Position numbers and translations under genes: made by a program. A stretch of DNA of 64,000 nucleotides from assembly GCF_015207825.1 (NCBI RefSeq), contig NZ_JADEWC010000006.1, positions 1 through 64,000 on the forward strand, in the 5' to 3' direction. Positions 18,928 through 28,750 of this stretch are shown one piece after another. The DNA is from Cyanobacterium stanieri LEGE 03274. Lineage in GTDB: Bacteria > Cyanobacteriota > Cyanobacteriia > Cyanobacteriales > Cyanobacteriaceae. Below the pieces are notes generated by a model, which did no database searches, had not been told where the DNA came from, and saw only the letters and a program-made list of their open reading frames with translations. Position 1 is the first letter of the stretch; the number at the start of each line of letters is the position of its first letter.

Positions 18928-19247
18928 AAAAATTCTTGATATTTTTTAGGCTCAAAATAAGTATGGTTGCTTTATTTTTGCTGACATTTTATTCACAACC
19001 AGGCTCTTATTATACCTCGCTCTAGTTGCTCATTTTCCCTCTATAATCATTACTATGTTTTGAAATGATGACTTTATTTTTTGTTCTTTTGAAATGGTCT
19101 AAGGGCGATCGTCATACCACACCAAGACTTAGTAAAAACAACCCCTTTAACCATTGACAGATTTAGGGAAAAATTATATAATCACTCCATGGAATCAGAT
19201 GTAGCCCGTAAGACATCCGAGACAACAATAACAAGGAGGAAATAAAC
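18928..19247. other. Divergent promoter region between argZ and the DUF3155 gene
   Basis: 320 bases carrying the upstream sequences of two divergent genes. The right half holds a perfect consensus promoter (19154-19182) and the DUF3155 leader. The left half, next to argZ, is T-rich with one HIP1-like GGGCGATCG at 19105; no clear argZ promoter was picked out. Confidence 0.5.
19154..19182 (+). promoter_or_regulatory. Consensus sigma-70 type promoter for the DUF3155 gene
   Basis: TTGACA at 19154-19159 and TATAAT at 19177-19182 with a 17-base spacer, a full match to the consensus. Transcription should start near 19189. The leader of about 58 bases has a small dyad, GATGT (about 19199) pairing with ACATC (about 19214), and ends in the Shine-Dalgarno AAGGAGG (19233-19239). 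Confidence 0.85.
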
Positions 19248-19574
19248 TTGGCTAGAAAAAGAAAGCGTAAAAGCCGTCGCCGTCTTGAAGGAAGAAAAAT
19301 ATTAGAGTTAGTACCCCATCACTATATTGAAAGTGGAGAAGATAAGCCCGTAACCGCAGCTAGAAAACATATTCGGGCCAATGGTATTACTCCCCCAGCT
19401 TTATTGGTAGTAAAAAGGAACGAACATACAACAGATCGCTATTTTTGGGCAGAAAAAGGTTTATTTGGCGCTCAATATGTGGAGGAGAATCATTTTCTTT
19501 TTCCCAGTCTTCGTAGTATCAAACCTCAGGTAAAAAATACGACCACAAACCCTGCTTTATCTCTTAGTAATTAG
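19248..19574 (+). CDS. DUF3155 protein, 108 aa
   Basis: A small basic protein of the cyanobacterial DUF3155 family, function unknown. It begins MARKRKRKSRRRLEGRKIL, an Arg/Lys-rich stretch that suggests nucleic-acid or ribosome binding, followed by the conserved core VPHHYIESGEDKPVTAARKH and the segment NGITPPALLVVKRNEHTTD. The start is TTG at 19248, supported by AAGGAGG eight bases upstream and by the lack of an earlier start. With its consensus promoter it is probably highly transcribed. A repeat-D hairpin follows the stop by 6 bases. Confidence 0.85.
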   Translation: MARKRKRKSRRRLEGRKILELVPHHYIESGEDKPVTAARKHIRANGITPPALLVVKRNEHTTDRYFWAEKGLFGAQYVEENHFLFPSLRSIKPQVKNTTTNPALSLSN

Positions 19575-19580
19575 TTTTTA

Positions 19581-19597
19581 GGTGGGCAACGCCCACC
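19581..19597. repeat. Gene-end hairpin repeat D (loop AAC) between convergent genes
   Basis: GGTGGGC AAC GCCCACC, a perfect 7-bp stem. It sits between the stop of the DUF3155 gene (19574) and that of the convergent glycosyltransferase (19618), and could serve both transcripts. Confidence 0.65.
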
Positions 19598-19617
19598 ACA
19601 CAATATATTAGTTATCC

Positions 19618-20883
19618 TCACCATTGCTTAAGGTATTCAATATAGGTTTGAGCTACTTTGCCCCAATTCCAAGTATTTCGATAATGTTCTATATCAGTTT
19701 CATTTAAAGGTTCAATGGGATTTTGTATAAAATGCTCTATTTCTCTTGATAACTCTTGACTATCATGGCAAGGAAATAATATTACCCTTTCAGGACATTG
19801 ATATAAATCTACTTGCTCTTTGAATACCGTTAAATCAGAGGCAATTACGGGAATCCCCCTTACTATGGCTTCTGAAATAGCCAATCCAAAACCTTCATAA
19901 CGGGAGGGAAAAATAACACAATTACTTTTTTGATACCAATGTTCTAATTCTTCATCACTACAGTAGCCTAATCCTGTAAAATGTTGATCAATAATTTGTT
20001 CGTTTTCTTGACATATATATTCTAATTCTTTAATGTAGGTTTGATATTCTTTGGTGCTATTTTGTTGAGATAAATTAATCTTTGATGACAGAATTTTATC
20101 AGTTTCTTTTCCTATGAAAACCACCTTAAAGTTATAATTTTTTTCTTTAGCTAAAATAATCCCTGCTTTTATTACAGTAAGATGATCTTTATAAATGCCA
20201 AAAGAAGATGGAAATAAAAAAATAATCTCCTTTTTATTTTCTGTATTAGTAGTATTGGATAAATTATCTGAGCAGAAAAAACCTGCAATGGGAATACATT
20301 TAATCTGGGATTGATACTGCGGAAAAAGTGTCGTAATATCCTGTTTTGTTTGCTGGGAAATGGTAATTACGCCGTTAGATTTTTGAAGCCATTGTAATAA
20401 GCTAGAATCATATTCATTAGTATATTCTTTACTATAGGTTAGCGGTGAAAAATGCCAAAATATATCATAACTAATCATGAATAGGGGAACTTTTACTTTT
20501 GGAGGATTGATTCTATTGGCGATCGCATATAGACAATGAGTAATATTATATTTATTAATAATTTGTTCAAAAACCAAGTTTTGATAGTAACTTTGTTTAA
20601 AATTTTTAAAAATATCTAAATTAATTTTGTTTGCAAAAATGTTGATTTTGTTAATTAATCCTAAGAGCTTATTTTTGTAAGAAGAATTAACTAACGTAAA
20701 AGGCTGATAAACTATCTTATCACTATCAATAATTTGACTTTGATAATAACTCAAAAGAGAAGGAGAAGCAACTAAAATAAGTTGTTCAACCTGTTGACTA
20801 AGCTCGTTCACTAAAGAGATAATAACCCTTTCAACACCACCAATCCGATTATAGGGAACATAAAAAAGTAACTTCATAAACAC
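19618..20883 (-). CDS. Family 4 glycosyltransferase
   Basis: A 421-aa GT-B fold glycosyltransferase. The N-terminal acceptor domain starts MFMKLLFYVPYNRIGGVERV with the glycine-rich GGVERVI loop. The C-terminal donor-binding half has IIFLFPSSFGIYKDH, then PSRYEGFGLAISEAIVRGIP, the EX7E motif typical of retaining GT4 enzymes. Sugar and acceptor are unknown; surface polysaccharide is the likely product. It is AT-rich like the next glycosyltransferase upstream on the same strand, 220 bases away, which suggests a small surface-glycan pair. Confidence 0.88.
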   Translation of the reverse strand: MFMKLLFYVPYNRIGGVERVIISLVNELSQQVEQLILVASPSLLSYYQSQIIDSDKIVYQPFTLVNSSYKNKLLGLINKINIFANKINLDIFKNFKQSYYQNLVFEQIINKYNITHCLYAIANRINPPKVKVPLFMISYDIFWHFSPLTYSKEYTNEYDSSLLQWLQKSNGVITISQQTKQDITTLFPQYQSQIKCIPIAGFFCSDNLSNTTNTENKKEIIFLFPSSFGIYKDHLTVIKAGIILAKEKNYNFKVVFIGKETDKILSSKINLSQQNSTKEYQTYIKELEYICQENEQIIDQHFTGLGYCSDEELEHWYQKSNCVIFPSRYEGFGLAISEAIVRGIPVIASDLTVFKEQVDLYQCPERVILFPCHDSQELSREIEHFIQNPIEPLNETDIEHYRNTWNWGKVAQTYIEYLKQW

Positions 20884-21103
20884 TATTGATAATAAAAAAT
20901 TATGTGATAATACACAATTAAGATAACTTACTTTTTGTTCAGATAGAAAACAAATTCTAATTTAAAAAGTATATCCTCTATTATATTATTAATTTAAATT
21001 CATAGTATAAAATTAATATTTTGAACATAATTTACAGTTAATAGATAAATAACATCAAGCATTATTATATGTGAATAAAAACCTTTAATATTTAATAATA
21101 ATA
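20884..21103. other. AT-rich spacer between two glycosyltransferase genes
   Basis: 220 bases, very AT-rich and without a recognisable hairpin terminator, repeat or ORF. It must hold the promoter of the downstream glycosyltransferase if that gene is not read through from its neighbour. Confidence 0.3.
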
Positions 21104-22228
21104 TTAAATTGAAATAATATATTCATCCACAATTTTCTTAATTTCTTGAGAAAACTTTTCTTTAGAGAATAAATTTTGACGCTCATTTAATATACTTCTA
21201 AAAATTTTCTGCTTTTCTTCATTTTTAAGAACATCAACTATTTTTTCTATACCATCCTTTTCCTTCTCAAAAAATAAATCATTATTATCTATACCAATAA
21301 TTTCCATTTGTCCTCCCCTATTTTTAACAAAAGGAATAGCCCCAGCCTTCATCATTTCAGCTACCGATATACCAAAAGGTTCAAATTTAAAATGAATACC
21401 ATATTTACACTTATTTAAAATCTGTGTATATTCTTGATAACTCAAATTTTCACAGAGAGTAACCCAATCACTATTTTCCTTAACTACTTTCTTTAAAAAA
21501 CGATAATACTTACTCTGATAAATGCTACTTGTACCCCCAGTTAAATATAGTTTAATATTGAAACCCCTTTTTCTCACTTCCTTGAGCATATTTAAAGCCC
21601 GATGGGGTGCTTTTTCCATCACTAACCTACCACTGCAAATAAAAGCATCCTCCTTTTCATGCCAAGGAATATTAGAACCTTCTAGCATCACACAAGGATA
21701 AATTACGGTAGAATCTAAACCATATACTTGTTTTACAGCTTCAGCGGTAAAATTAGAATTAGTAATTGTAATATTTTCCTTAATTTGTTCTTTAGAAAAG
21801 TTAAATAATTGAGCTAAAAAATTATTTTGTCCATCTACAACTTTAACCCAGTGTAAATACTGAATCCCTTTTTTTCCTAAATCCACTCCGTTATACCCTG
21901 AAATGATCAGATCATAATCATCTTTGTAATACTTAATATGTGCCAGAACAGAATATAAAATAAAAGCTCGAAAAAATTTATTATTAGAAGATAAATAAGT
22001 AACTAATTTGGATAAAGGGCGAGATAAAATATAATTAATTTTAATATTTTGTGTATTAATATTGGTGCTATAAAATTTATTTAATTTGTCAATATTAACA
22101 TCAACAAAAGTAAATAAAGTTACTTTATAATCATGTTGTAAGGCATCAACGATCGCCAGTTCCACTGCTTCTGCACCTCCTCCTGCAAAGTACGGAGCAT
22201 ATACAGCAATCTTTTTTTTATCAACCAT
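21104..22228 (-). CDS. Family 4 glycosyltransferase
   Basis: A 374-aa GT-B glycosyltransferase if started at the ATG at 22228, giving MVDKKKIAVYAPYFAGGGAE, which puts the first beta strand and the GGGAE loop where the family has them. A frame extends back to 22291 but adds 21 residues of no obvious use. The donor domain shows ICSGRLVMEKAPHRALNML and KFEPFGISVAEMMKAGAIPF, the latter being the EX7E region. The substrate is unknown. It is related in type, not in close sequence, to the gene at 19618. It lies 105 bases beyond the end of the transketolase gene. Confidence 0.85.
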   Translation of the reverse strand: MVDKKKIAVYAPYFAGGGAEAVELAIVDALQHDYKVTLFTFVDVNIDKLNKFYSTNINTQNIKINYILSRPLSKLVTYLSSNNKFFRAFILYSVLAHIKYYKDDYDLIISGYNGVDLGKKGIQYLHWVKVVDGQNNFLAQLFNFSKEQIKENITITNSNFTAEAVKQVYGLDSTVIYPCVMLEGSNIPWHEKEDAFICSGRLVMEKAPHRALNMLKEVRKRGFNIKLYLTGGTSSIYQSKYYRFLKKVVKENSDWVTLCENLSYQEYTQILNKCKYGIHFKFEPFGISVAEMMKAGAIPFVKNRGGQMEIIGIDNNDLFFEKEKDGIEKIVDVLKNEEKQKIFRSILNERQNLFSKEKFSQEIKKIVDEYIISI

Positions 22229-22332
22229 TATTAAGTCATATTTATTATCAACAAAAAAAGCCACCAAAGGCTTCTGACTTATCATAGTCAATTTTGCCCT
22301 TAGTGACTCAAAAGTTTATCAGTTAACCAAAA

Positions 22333-24345
22333 TTAACCAAGAATAGATTTTGCTTTAGCGACAACGTTATCAACGGTGAAACCGAATTTTTCCATGACAA
22401 CTCCACCGGGGGCAGATGCACCATAGGTATTAACCCCGATACATAAGCCTTCATCACCTACGAAACGTTCCCAACCGAAGGTTGTACCAGCTTCGACGGA
22501 AATACGTTTTTTAATAGCCTTAGGTAATACAGATTCTTTGTACTCATCGCTTTGTTTGTCGAATAGTTCCACACAAGGCATGGAAACCACACGAACTTTT
22601 AAGCCTTCTGCTTTTAGTTTTTCAGCGGCATCTACACACAGAGAAACTTCGCTTCCAGTACCAATAAGGATTAAATCTAATTCTTCGGGGGGGAAACCAC
22701 AGGCAACCACATAACCACCTTTGGACACACCCTCGATGGAAGAACCAGCGAGGTTAGGTAAGCCTTGACGGGTTAAAGCCATGAGGGAAGGAGTTTTCTT
22801 GGTTTCGATCGCCACTTTGTACGCCCCAGAAGTTTCGTTACCATCAGCAGGACGGAATACGAGTAAATCAGGGATTAAACGTAAAGAAGCAACGTGTTCG
22901 ATGGGCTGGTGAGTGGGGCCATCTTCACCTAGGGCAATAGAATCATGGGTCATTACCCAGATGGTTTGAGCTTCAGAAAGGGCAGAAAGACGGATTGCAT
23001 TTCTCATGTAGTCAGTGAATACCAAGAAGGTAGCACCGTAAGGAATTAAACCAGTGTTATGGAGAGCAATCCCGTTACAGATAGCACCCATGGCGTGTTC
23101 TCTAACTCCAAAGTGGATGTTACGGTTTTCGTAAGCACCTTTTTGGAAGTCTCCAGAAACTTCAATTTGAGTTAAGTTGGAGTGAGTTAAATCCGCAGAG
23201 CCACCCACTAACTGAGGTAACACTTTAGAAATAGCATTTAAGCAGATTTCAGAGTGTTTACGACTAGCCAAGGCTTTATCTTCGGGGGTATAGATAGGAA
23301 GACAATCGGCCCAGTTTTCGGGAAGTTTACCAGAAGTGATGGTTTCAAATTCGGCGGCTTCGGTGGGATATTTAGATTTATAAGTAGCGAGGGTTTCATT
23401 CCACTGTGCTTCTAAATCAGAACCTTTTGCCCCTGCTTTTTGGAAATGATTGTAAGCATCTTGGGGAACTTCAAAGGGTTCATAATTCCAACCGAGGTTT
23501 TTACGGGTTGCATCCACTTCATCACCACCTAAAGCGGCACCATGTACCCCTGCGGTATTAGCTTTTTTAGGAGAACCATAACCGATGGTGGTGGTTACTT
23601 TGATCATAGAAGGTTTGTCGGTAACGGATTTAGCTTCTTCGATCGCCCTTGCAATGGCTTCTAAATCGGTGTTACCATTTTCCACATGGAGAACGTGCCA
23701 ACCGTAAGCCTCAAAACGCTTGGAAACATCTTCGGTGAAAGCGATGTCGGTAGAACCATCGATGGAAATGTGGTTATCATCGTATAAAGCAATAAGTTTA
23801 CCTAAACCCCAGTGTCCAGCAATAGAAGCAGCCTCCCCAGAAATACCTTCCATGTTACAACCATCACCCATAATTACATAGGTGTAGTGGTCGATGAGGG
23901 TGCAATCAGGCTTATTATATTTAGCCGCCAAATGGGCTTCAGCTAGGGCTAAACCAACACCATTAGCGATACCTTGACCCAGAGGGCCTGTGGTGACTTC
24001 TACCCCTGCGGTAACGAAGTTTTCGGGGTGACCGGGGGTTTTAGATTTCCACTGACGGAATTGTTTAATATCATCGATACTAACGCTATCATATCCATAG
24101 AGGTGTAATAGGGAGTATTGAAGCATAGAACCGTGACCGGCAGAAAGTACGAAGCGATCGCGGTTAATCCACTGAGGATTTTTGGGGTTAAACTTCATGA
24201 ATTGATCCCATAGCACGAAAGCCATAGGAGCCGCCCCCATAGGTAAACCAGGGTGTCCAGACTTAGCTTTTTCTACCCCATCAATAGAGAGAAAACGAAT
24301 AGCATTAATGCAAAGTTCTTGAATAGATTGGGTTGCAACCACCAT
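22333..24345 (-). CDS. tkt: Transketolase
   Basis: A thiamine-diphosphate enzyme that moves two-carbon ketol units between sugar phosphates in the Calvin cycle and the oxidative pentose phosphate path, 670 aa, full length. The substrate and TPP residues are in [12 protein letters not shown], the TPP/Mg motif is [20 protein letters not shown]...YDDN, and the pyrimidine domain has [18 protein letters not shown] with the catalytic glutamate. C-terminal residues include [20 protein letters not shown]. It is a single gene in the window with a HIP1 site inside. Confidence 0.96.
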   Translation of the reverse strand: MVVATQSIQELCINAIRFLSIDGVEKAKSGHPGLPMGAAPMAFVLWDQFMKFNPKNPQWINRDRFVLSAGHGSMLQYSLLHLYGYDSVSIDDIKQFRQWKSKTPGHPENFVTAGVEVTTGPLGQGIANGVGLALAEAHLAAKYNKPDCTLIDHYTYVIMGDGCNMEGISGEAASIAGHWGLGKLIALYDDNHISIDGSTDIAFTEDVSKRFEAYGWHVLHVENGNTDLEAIARAIEEAKSVTDKPSMIKVTTTIGYGSPKKANTAGVHGAALGGDEVDATRKNLGWNYEPFEVPQDAYNHFQKAGAKGSDLEAQWNETLATYKSKYPTEAAEFETITSGKLPENWADCLPIYTPEDKALASRKHSEICLNAISKVLPQLVGGSADLTHSNLTQIEVSGDFQKGAYENRNIHFGVREHAMGAICNGIALHNTGLIPYGATFLVFTDYMRNAIRLSALSEAQTIWVMTHDSIALGEDGPTHQPIEHVASLRLIPDLLVFRPADGNETSGAYKVAIETKKTPSLMALTRQGLPNLAGSSIEGVSKGGYVVACGFPPEELDLILIGTGSEVSLCVDAAEKLKAEGLKVRVVSMPCVELFDKQSDEYKESVLPKAIKKRISVEAGTTFGWERFVGDEGLCIGVNTYGASAPGGVVMEKFGFTVDNVVAKAKSILG

Positions 24346-24557
24346 AATTATTTTTTGTACTCGATTTGACTTTTAATTTAAAAATTGTTAGAGAATTTAC
24401 CGTTTATCTTCTCATTGTTTAGCAGAGATCGCAAGTTTTCCCCACAACAATTATAGAGAGATGTTGAAAAAAAGTTGTCATGAAGTTAGGGAATGGGGAA
24501 TAGGGACTAGGCAATGGTTTTATTTCTTTGAAGATGCGAACACTTCAACCATGACAA

Positions 24558-25475
24558 TTAATTTACGATGTCCTTGAGGGCGGATTCAAGATCCGCATAT
24601 TGGAAGTCATAACCCATGGTTTGGGTGGTTTTTTCTGGTAATACCTTTTGTCCTTCTAATACTACTTTGGCACCATCTCCGAGAAGTAATTCTAAAGCAA
24701 AACCAGGCACAGGTAACCAAGAAGGACGATTCATTACATCCCCTAAAGTCTCACATAGTTGATTCATTGTTACAGGATAAGGAGCAGTAGCATTAAAAGT
24801 TCCTTCAATACTACTATGGGCGATCGCCCTTACTAACAAATTAACCAGATCATCAATATGAATCCAAGAAAACCACTGTTTCCCCTCCCCAATGGGGCCT
24901 CCCGCAAAAATTTTAAAAGGAGGAATCATCTTCGCCAAAGCACCTCCATCCCCCAATACAATACCAAAACGGAAGATAACCAAGCGCACATCTACATCTT
25001 TCACCTTTTGGGCTTCTTCCTCCCAGGCTACACATACCTTAGCCAAAAAATCATCTCCCGCAGGGCTAACCTCAGTATAAGTAGCCGTTTCGCTAGTGCC
25101 ATAAAAACCAATAGCAGAGGCATTAATCAAAAAAGCAGGTTTTTGCTCACAAGATTTGATACCCTCAACAAGATTTCTAGTACCTAATTGACGACTATCA
25201 AGAATTTCCTGCTTATAACTAGGACTCCATCTTTCTCCAATGGGGGCCCCCGCCAAATTTACCACCCCATCACAACCATTTAATTGTTTTTGCCAATCTC
25301 CTGCCTGTTTAGGGTTATAACTAATATACTCTAAATTGGATTGTAAGTTGCTAGGAAAAACAGATCTTGCTTTATCAACATTACGGGTTAGAACAACAAT
25401 TTGATGATTTACCGCTAGTTTTTTAACTAACTCCTTGCCCACAAATCCCGTGGCGCCGGTAATAGCAATTTTCAT
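24558..25475 (-). CDS. TIGR01777-family NAD-dependent epimerase/SDR protein
   Basis: An extended short-chain dehydrogenase of the SDR39U1/YfcH group, 305 aa. The Rossmann glycine motif is ITGATGFVGKELV at residues 4-16, and NLAGAPIGERW (about 72-82) is a family hallmark. The second conserved part is FSWIHIDDLVNLLVRAI, and the C-terminus carries a DUF1731-like tail (RPSWLPVPGFALELLLGD). Substrate and physiological role are unknown. In plants the plastid homologue affects cell division, but that cannot be carried over with certainty. It is upstream of nothing obvious; petM lies 62 bases beyond its start on the same strand. Confidence 0.85.
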   Translation of the reverse strand: MKIAITGATGFVGKELVKKLAVNHQIVVLTRNVDKARSVFPSNLQSNLEYISYNPKQAGDWQKQLNGCDGVVNLAGAPIGERWSPSYKQEILDSRQLGTRNLVEGIKSCEQKPAFLINASAIGFYGTSETATYTEVSPAGDDFLAKVCVAWEEEAQKVKDVDVRLVIFRFGIVLGDGGALAKMIPPFKIFAGGPIGEGKQWFSWIHIDDLVNLLVRAIAHSSIEGTFNATAPYPVTMNQLCETLGDVMNRPSWLPVPGFALELLLGDGAKVVLEGQKVLPEKTTQTMGYDFQYADLESALKDIVN

Positions 25476-25537
25476 GAAAACTTTTAATAAAAAATGACCA
25501 ATATCTTAGTTACCTAACACTTAACCGAATCTAAATT

Positions 25538-25648
25538 TTATTCAGCTTCCCCTGTAACTTTTAAAAGTAAGAAACCCCAAGCCAAACCCACTAATACAAC
25601 ACTAAAACAAAGAATTGCTCCGCCAAATAACATACTTTCAGCAGTCAT
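25538..25648 (-). CDS. petM: Cytochrome b6f complex subunit PetM (36 aa)
   Basis: A tiny frame that translates as [20 protein letters not shown] then [16 protein letters not shown]. It is a single membrane helix with the conserved [10 protein letters not shown] core of PetM, the small subunit VII of the cytochrome b6f complex in thylakoids. Its 36 residues match the family length. It reads in the same direction as the SDR gene, which starts 62 bases downstream, so they may share a transcript. A purine-rich AGGAGAT sits just upstream of the ATG (25648). Confidence 0.93.
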   Translation of the reverse strand: MTAESMLFGGAILCFSVVLVGLAWGFLLLKVTGEAE

Positions 25649-25910
25649 GGTTTAATATCTCCTGATTAATTATTAATTTATTTATCCCAACAATTATATC
25701 CTAACCCTTTACCCTAGAAAAATTAAAGCTCCATAGCAACGCCTTCACTGACAAAAAAGCACATGAGATTGATTACTCCATACAACAAAATTAATAACGG
25801 CTCATTGTCCATTATCAATTATCAATTCTCCACTACTCCTATCTTGCCTAAAGATGTCAAAATTTGATAATCTAGGCAGATAACTTATAGCAGAAAATCT
25901 AAATATTAAA

Positions 25911-27074
25911 GTGGAAATCGTAATTGGTCGTGGAAAAACAGCTCGTCGAGCTTATGGTATAGATGAAATCGCCTTAGTACCAGGCATGAGAACCCTAGAC
26001 CCTATATTAGCAGATACAAAAGTAGAACTAGGGGGCATCGAAAGAGAAATCCCCATTATTGCTAGCGCGATGGATGGTGTTGTTGATGTACAAATGGCAG
26101 TCTTACTCTCCGAATTAGGATCTATGGGAGTGCTTAACCTTGAGGGCATCCAAACCCGTTACGAAGATCCTAACCCGATTTTAGATCGTATTGCCTCGGT
26201 GGGTAAATCTGAATTTGTGGGATTAATGCAGGAGTTGTATAGTGAACCAGTTAAAGCAGAATTAATTAAAAAAAGAATTACCGAAATCAAAGAAAAAGGA
26301 GGTATTGCCGCCGTTAGTTTAACTCCCGCAGGGGCTGCTAATTATGGTGATGCGGTAGCCGAAGCAGGGGCGGACATCGTCTTTATCCAAGCGACAGTGG
26401 TATCTACAGCGCACCTTTCCCCTGAATCCATTGATCCTTTGGATTTAGCTGGTTTTTGTGAAAGAATGCCTATGCCTGTATTCCTTGGTAACTGCGTTAC
26501 TTATGAAGTGGCTATGAATTTGATGAAAGCAGGGGCAGCGGGTATCTTAGTGGGTATTGGACCTGGGGCAGCCTGTACTTCCCGTGGGGTTTTAGGGGTA
26601 GGTATTCCCCAAGCAACGGCGGTGGCTGATTGTGCAGCCGCTAGGGATGATTTTTATCGGGAAACTGGTAAGTATGTATCGATCATTGCTGATGGTGGTA
26701 TCATCACTGGGGGTGATATTTGTAAGTGTATCGCCTGTGGTGCGGATGCGGTGATGATTGGTTCTCCCATTGCCCGTAGTGCCGAAGCCCCCGGTCGTGG
26801 TTTCCATTGGGGTATGGCAACTCCTAGCCCTGTGTTACCCCGTGGTACTCGTATTAATGTGGGTACTACTGGTACGATCAAGGAAATCCTCACAGGTCCT
26901 GCGAAGTTGGATGATGGTACTCATAATTTATTGGGTGCGTTAAAAACCAGTATGGGTACTTTGGGAGCAAAGGACATTAAGGAAATGCAACAAGTTGAGG
27001 TGGTTATCGCTCCTTCTTTGTTAACGGAAGGTAAGGTATATCAGAAGGCTCAACAGTTAGGTATGGGTAAGTAG
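25911..27074 (+). CDS. guaB3: GuaB3-family IMP dehydrogenase
   Basis: A 387-aa TIM-barrel enzyme of the IMPDH/GMPR family, of the GuaB3 subgroup shared by cyanobacteria and actinobacteria. It begins [20 protein letters not shown] at a GTG. It lacks the CBS pair of ordinary GuaB. The catalytic cysteine loop is [20 protein letters not shown], and the phosphate-binding segments [20 protein letters not shown] and [20 protein letters not shown] are present. A cyanobacterial GuaB3 has been shown to act as an IMP dehydrogenase, which would place it in GMP synthesis. It is a single gene with a terminator 125 bases downstream. Confidence 0.9.
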   Translation: MEIVIGRGKTARRAYGIDEIALVPGMRTLDPILADTKVELGGIEREIPIIASAMDGVVDVQMAVLLSELGSMGVLNLEGIQTRYEDPNPILDRIASVGKSEFVGLMQELYSEPVKAELIKKRITEIKEKGGIAAVSLTPAGAANYGDAVAEAGADIVFIQATVVSTAHLSPESIDPLDLAGFCERMPMPVFLGNCVTYEVAMNLMKAGAAGILVGIGPGAACTSRGVLGVGIPQATAVADCAAARDDFYRETGKYVSIIADGGIITGGDICKCIACGADAVMIGSPIARSAEAPGRGFHWGMATPSPVLPRGTRINVGTTGTIKEILTGPAKLDDGTHNLLGALKTSMGTLGAKDIKEMQQVEVVIAPSLLTEGKVYQKAQQLGMGK

Positions 27075-27199
27075 TTTAATAGGAATTAATAATTGACAAT
27101 GGATAATTGATAATTGTCATTTGTGGGGGTTTTCAATACCTCTTAATCGTTTTTATTTATCCAGCATATCTAAATTCTTTTAAACAACTTTCATAATAA

Positions 27200-27230
27200 C
27201 CTCTCTCCTATGGGGGAGGGGCTTTTTTTT
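27200..27230 (+). terminator. Intrinsic terminator downstream of guaB3
   Basis: TCTCTCC (27202-27208) pairs with GGAGGGG (27215-27221), allowing two G-U pairs, followed after one C by eight T (27223-27230). It is the first strong hairpin after the guaB3 stop. Confidence 0.75.
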
Positions 27231-27305
27231 GTCAAACTTGAGATAATAAATATCAAATCCGACGTATAAAGTGTATTATCACAGCCCCCTTGCAATGAAT
27301 TATAT

Positions 27306-27439
27306 CCAGTTCGGATAATTCGTTATAAATAGATTTCTTTGCAGTTGCCCCACCGTGTAATTCATTACACGGCTAACGGTAGTTCGTTCAATAAGTTGAA
27401 CTAAGATATTAATATTGGTAATATCCCGAACTGAGGTTA
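27306..27439 (+). repeat. Double-hairpin repeat B, near-complete copy
   Basis: It starts CCAGTTCGGATAATTCGTTA and ends ATATCCCGAACTGAGGTTA, so the two ends form an inverted repeat (AGTTCGG/CCGAACT). Inside are the hairpin CCGTGTAATTCATTACACGG (27353-27372) and the hairpin GTTCAATAAGTTGAAC (27386-27401). It has no ORF. It ends 8 bases before the last codon of the minus-strand hemE. Confidence 0.75.
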
Positions 27440-27446
27440 CTAAAAT

Positions 27447-28484
27447 TTAGTAACGGATGCTTTTAGCGGTTTCAAAGAAAACTCTAACATGATCTTCAGG
27501 TGTGCCTACTAATACACCATGACCAAGGTTCATAATATGTCCTTGATTTCCTGCTTTTTTAACGGTGTCGTGGATTCTGGCTTTGATAAATTCGGGAGTG
27601 CCAAATAATGCCCCAGGGTCCATATTACCTTGAACTTTCATGTCTTTGCCTAGTCTGGCTCTGGCTTGAGCCATATCTACTGTCCAATCAACACTGACAA
27701 TGTCAACCCCTGATTGTCCCATTTTTTCTAATACTCCAGCACTACCGCTGATATAGAGAATTAAGGGGGTGTCGGGATGGGTTTCTTTTACTTGTTTTAC
27801 TACTCTTTGTTGATAGGGGAGGGCAAAGGTTTCGTAGTCTTGGGGGCTGAGTTGTCCTGCCCAGGAGTCGAATAGTTGTACTACTTGCGCTCCGCAGTCG
27901 ATTTGATAACGGACGTAAACTGCGATCGCATCGGCTATCTTACCAAGGAGTTTGTGTAACATTTCAGGCTCAGAAAATGCCATACGTTTGATAACGGCAT
28001 AATTTTTGGAGCTTTTTCCTTCAATGGCATAGGCAGCAAGAGTCCAGGGAGAACCAACAAACCCCAAAACGGTGGATTTGTTACCAACTTCCGAACGGAG
28101 AGTTTTTAAAATAGTTTTTATAAAAGGTAATGATTCTTCGGGATCGAGGGGGTGTAGTTGCTCAATTTGTTCTAAACTACGGATGGGAGGATCGATAATA
28201 GGTCCTTTGCTTTCGACGATGTCGAAGGGGATGCCCATGCCGGGTAAGGGGGTGAGGATGTCGGAAAACATGATTACCCCGTCAGGTTGAAATGCCCTCC
28301 AAGGCTGTAGGGATATTTCAATGGCTAGGTCTGGATTTTCTGAGCGTTCCCGGAAACTGGGATATTTATCTCTTAAATCTCTATATACTTTCATATAACG
28401 TCCCGCTTGACGCATCATCCACACGGGAGGGCGATCGCCATTTTCTCCCCTTGCAACCCTTAATAAAAGAGGTAAATCGCTCAT
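27447..28484 (-). CDS. hemE: Uroporphyrinogen decarboxylase
   Basis: It catalyses decarboxylation of uroporphyrinogen III to coproporphyrinogen III in haem and chlorophyll synthesis, 345 aa, full length. The first signature is [14 protein letters not shown] (residues 18-31). [14 protein letters not shown] carries the conserved aspartate, and [16 protein letters not shown] matches the second PROSITE-type signature. [17 protein letters not shown] is at the C-terminus. It is a soluble cytoplasmic enzyme and a single transcription unit. A repeat-B element lies at its 3' end. Confidence 0.96.
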   Translation of the reverse strand: MSDLPLLLRVARGENGDRPPVWMMRQAGRYMKVYRDLRDKYPSFRERSENPDLAIEISLQPWRAFQPDGVIMFSDILTPLPGMGIPFDIVESKGPIIDPPIRSLEQIEQLHPLDPEESLPFIKTILKTLRSEVGNKSTVLGFVGSPWTLAAYAIEGKSSKNYAVIKRMAFSEPEMLHKLLGKIADAIAVYVRYQIDCGAQVVQLFDSWAGQLSPQDYETFALPYQQRVVKQVKETHPDTPLILYISGSAGVLEKMGQSGVDIVSVDWTVDMAQARARLGKDMKVQGNMDPGALFGTPEFIKARIHDTVKKAGNQGHIMNLGHGVLVGTPEDHVRVFFETAKSIRY

Positions 28485-28750
28485 TAGATATATATTTTTT
28501 ATCTCAAATTTTAGTGCAACAATCAGCTTATCATTAGACCTATTTGTTATCCAAGAAATGTTAAGTTTATTTGCAAAAAAACTGGGTTTGATAAGGAAAT
28601 GAAAATATCATGAAAGGAAAAAATAACCAAAAATTGCGATTAATGATTTAGCATAGTTTGCTATGGCTTGAAATTTTGGGCTAAAAGTATTAAAAATTGT
28701 TCAATGGCCATGGCTCATGATCAAACTAATTTAGTGGAAAATTAACTACG
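28485..28750. other. Divergent upstream region of hemE and the LptD-like gene
   Basis: 266 bases between two divergent starts. A weak dyad (TTAGCATAGTTTGCTATGG at about 28648) is visible. No repeat element or small ORF was recognised; both promoters must be here. Confidence 0.3.
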
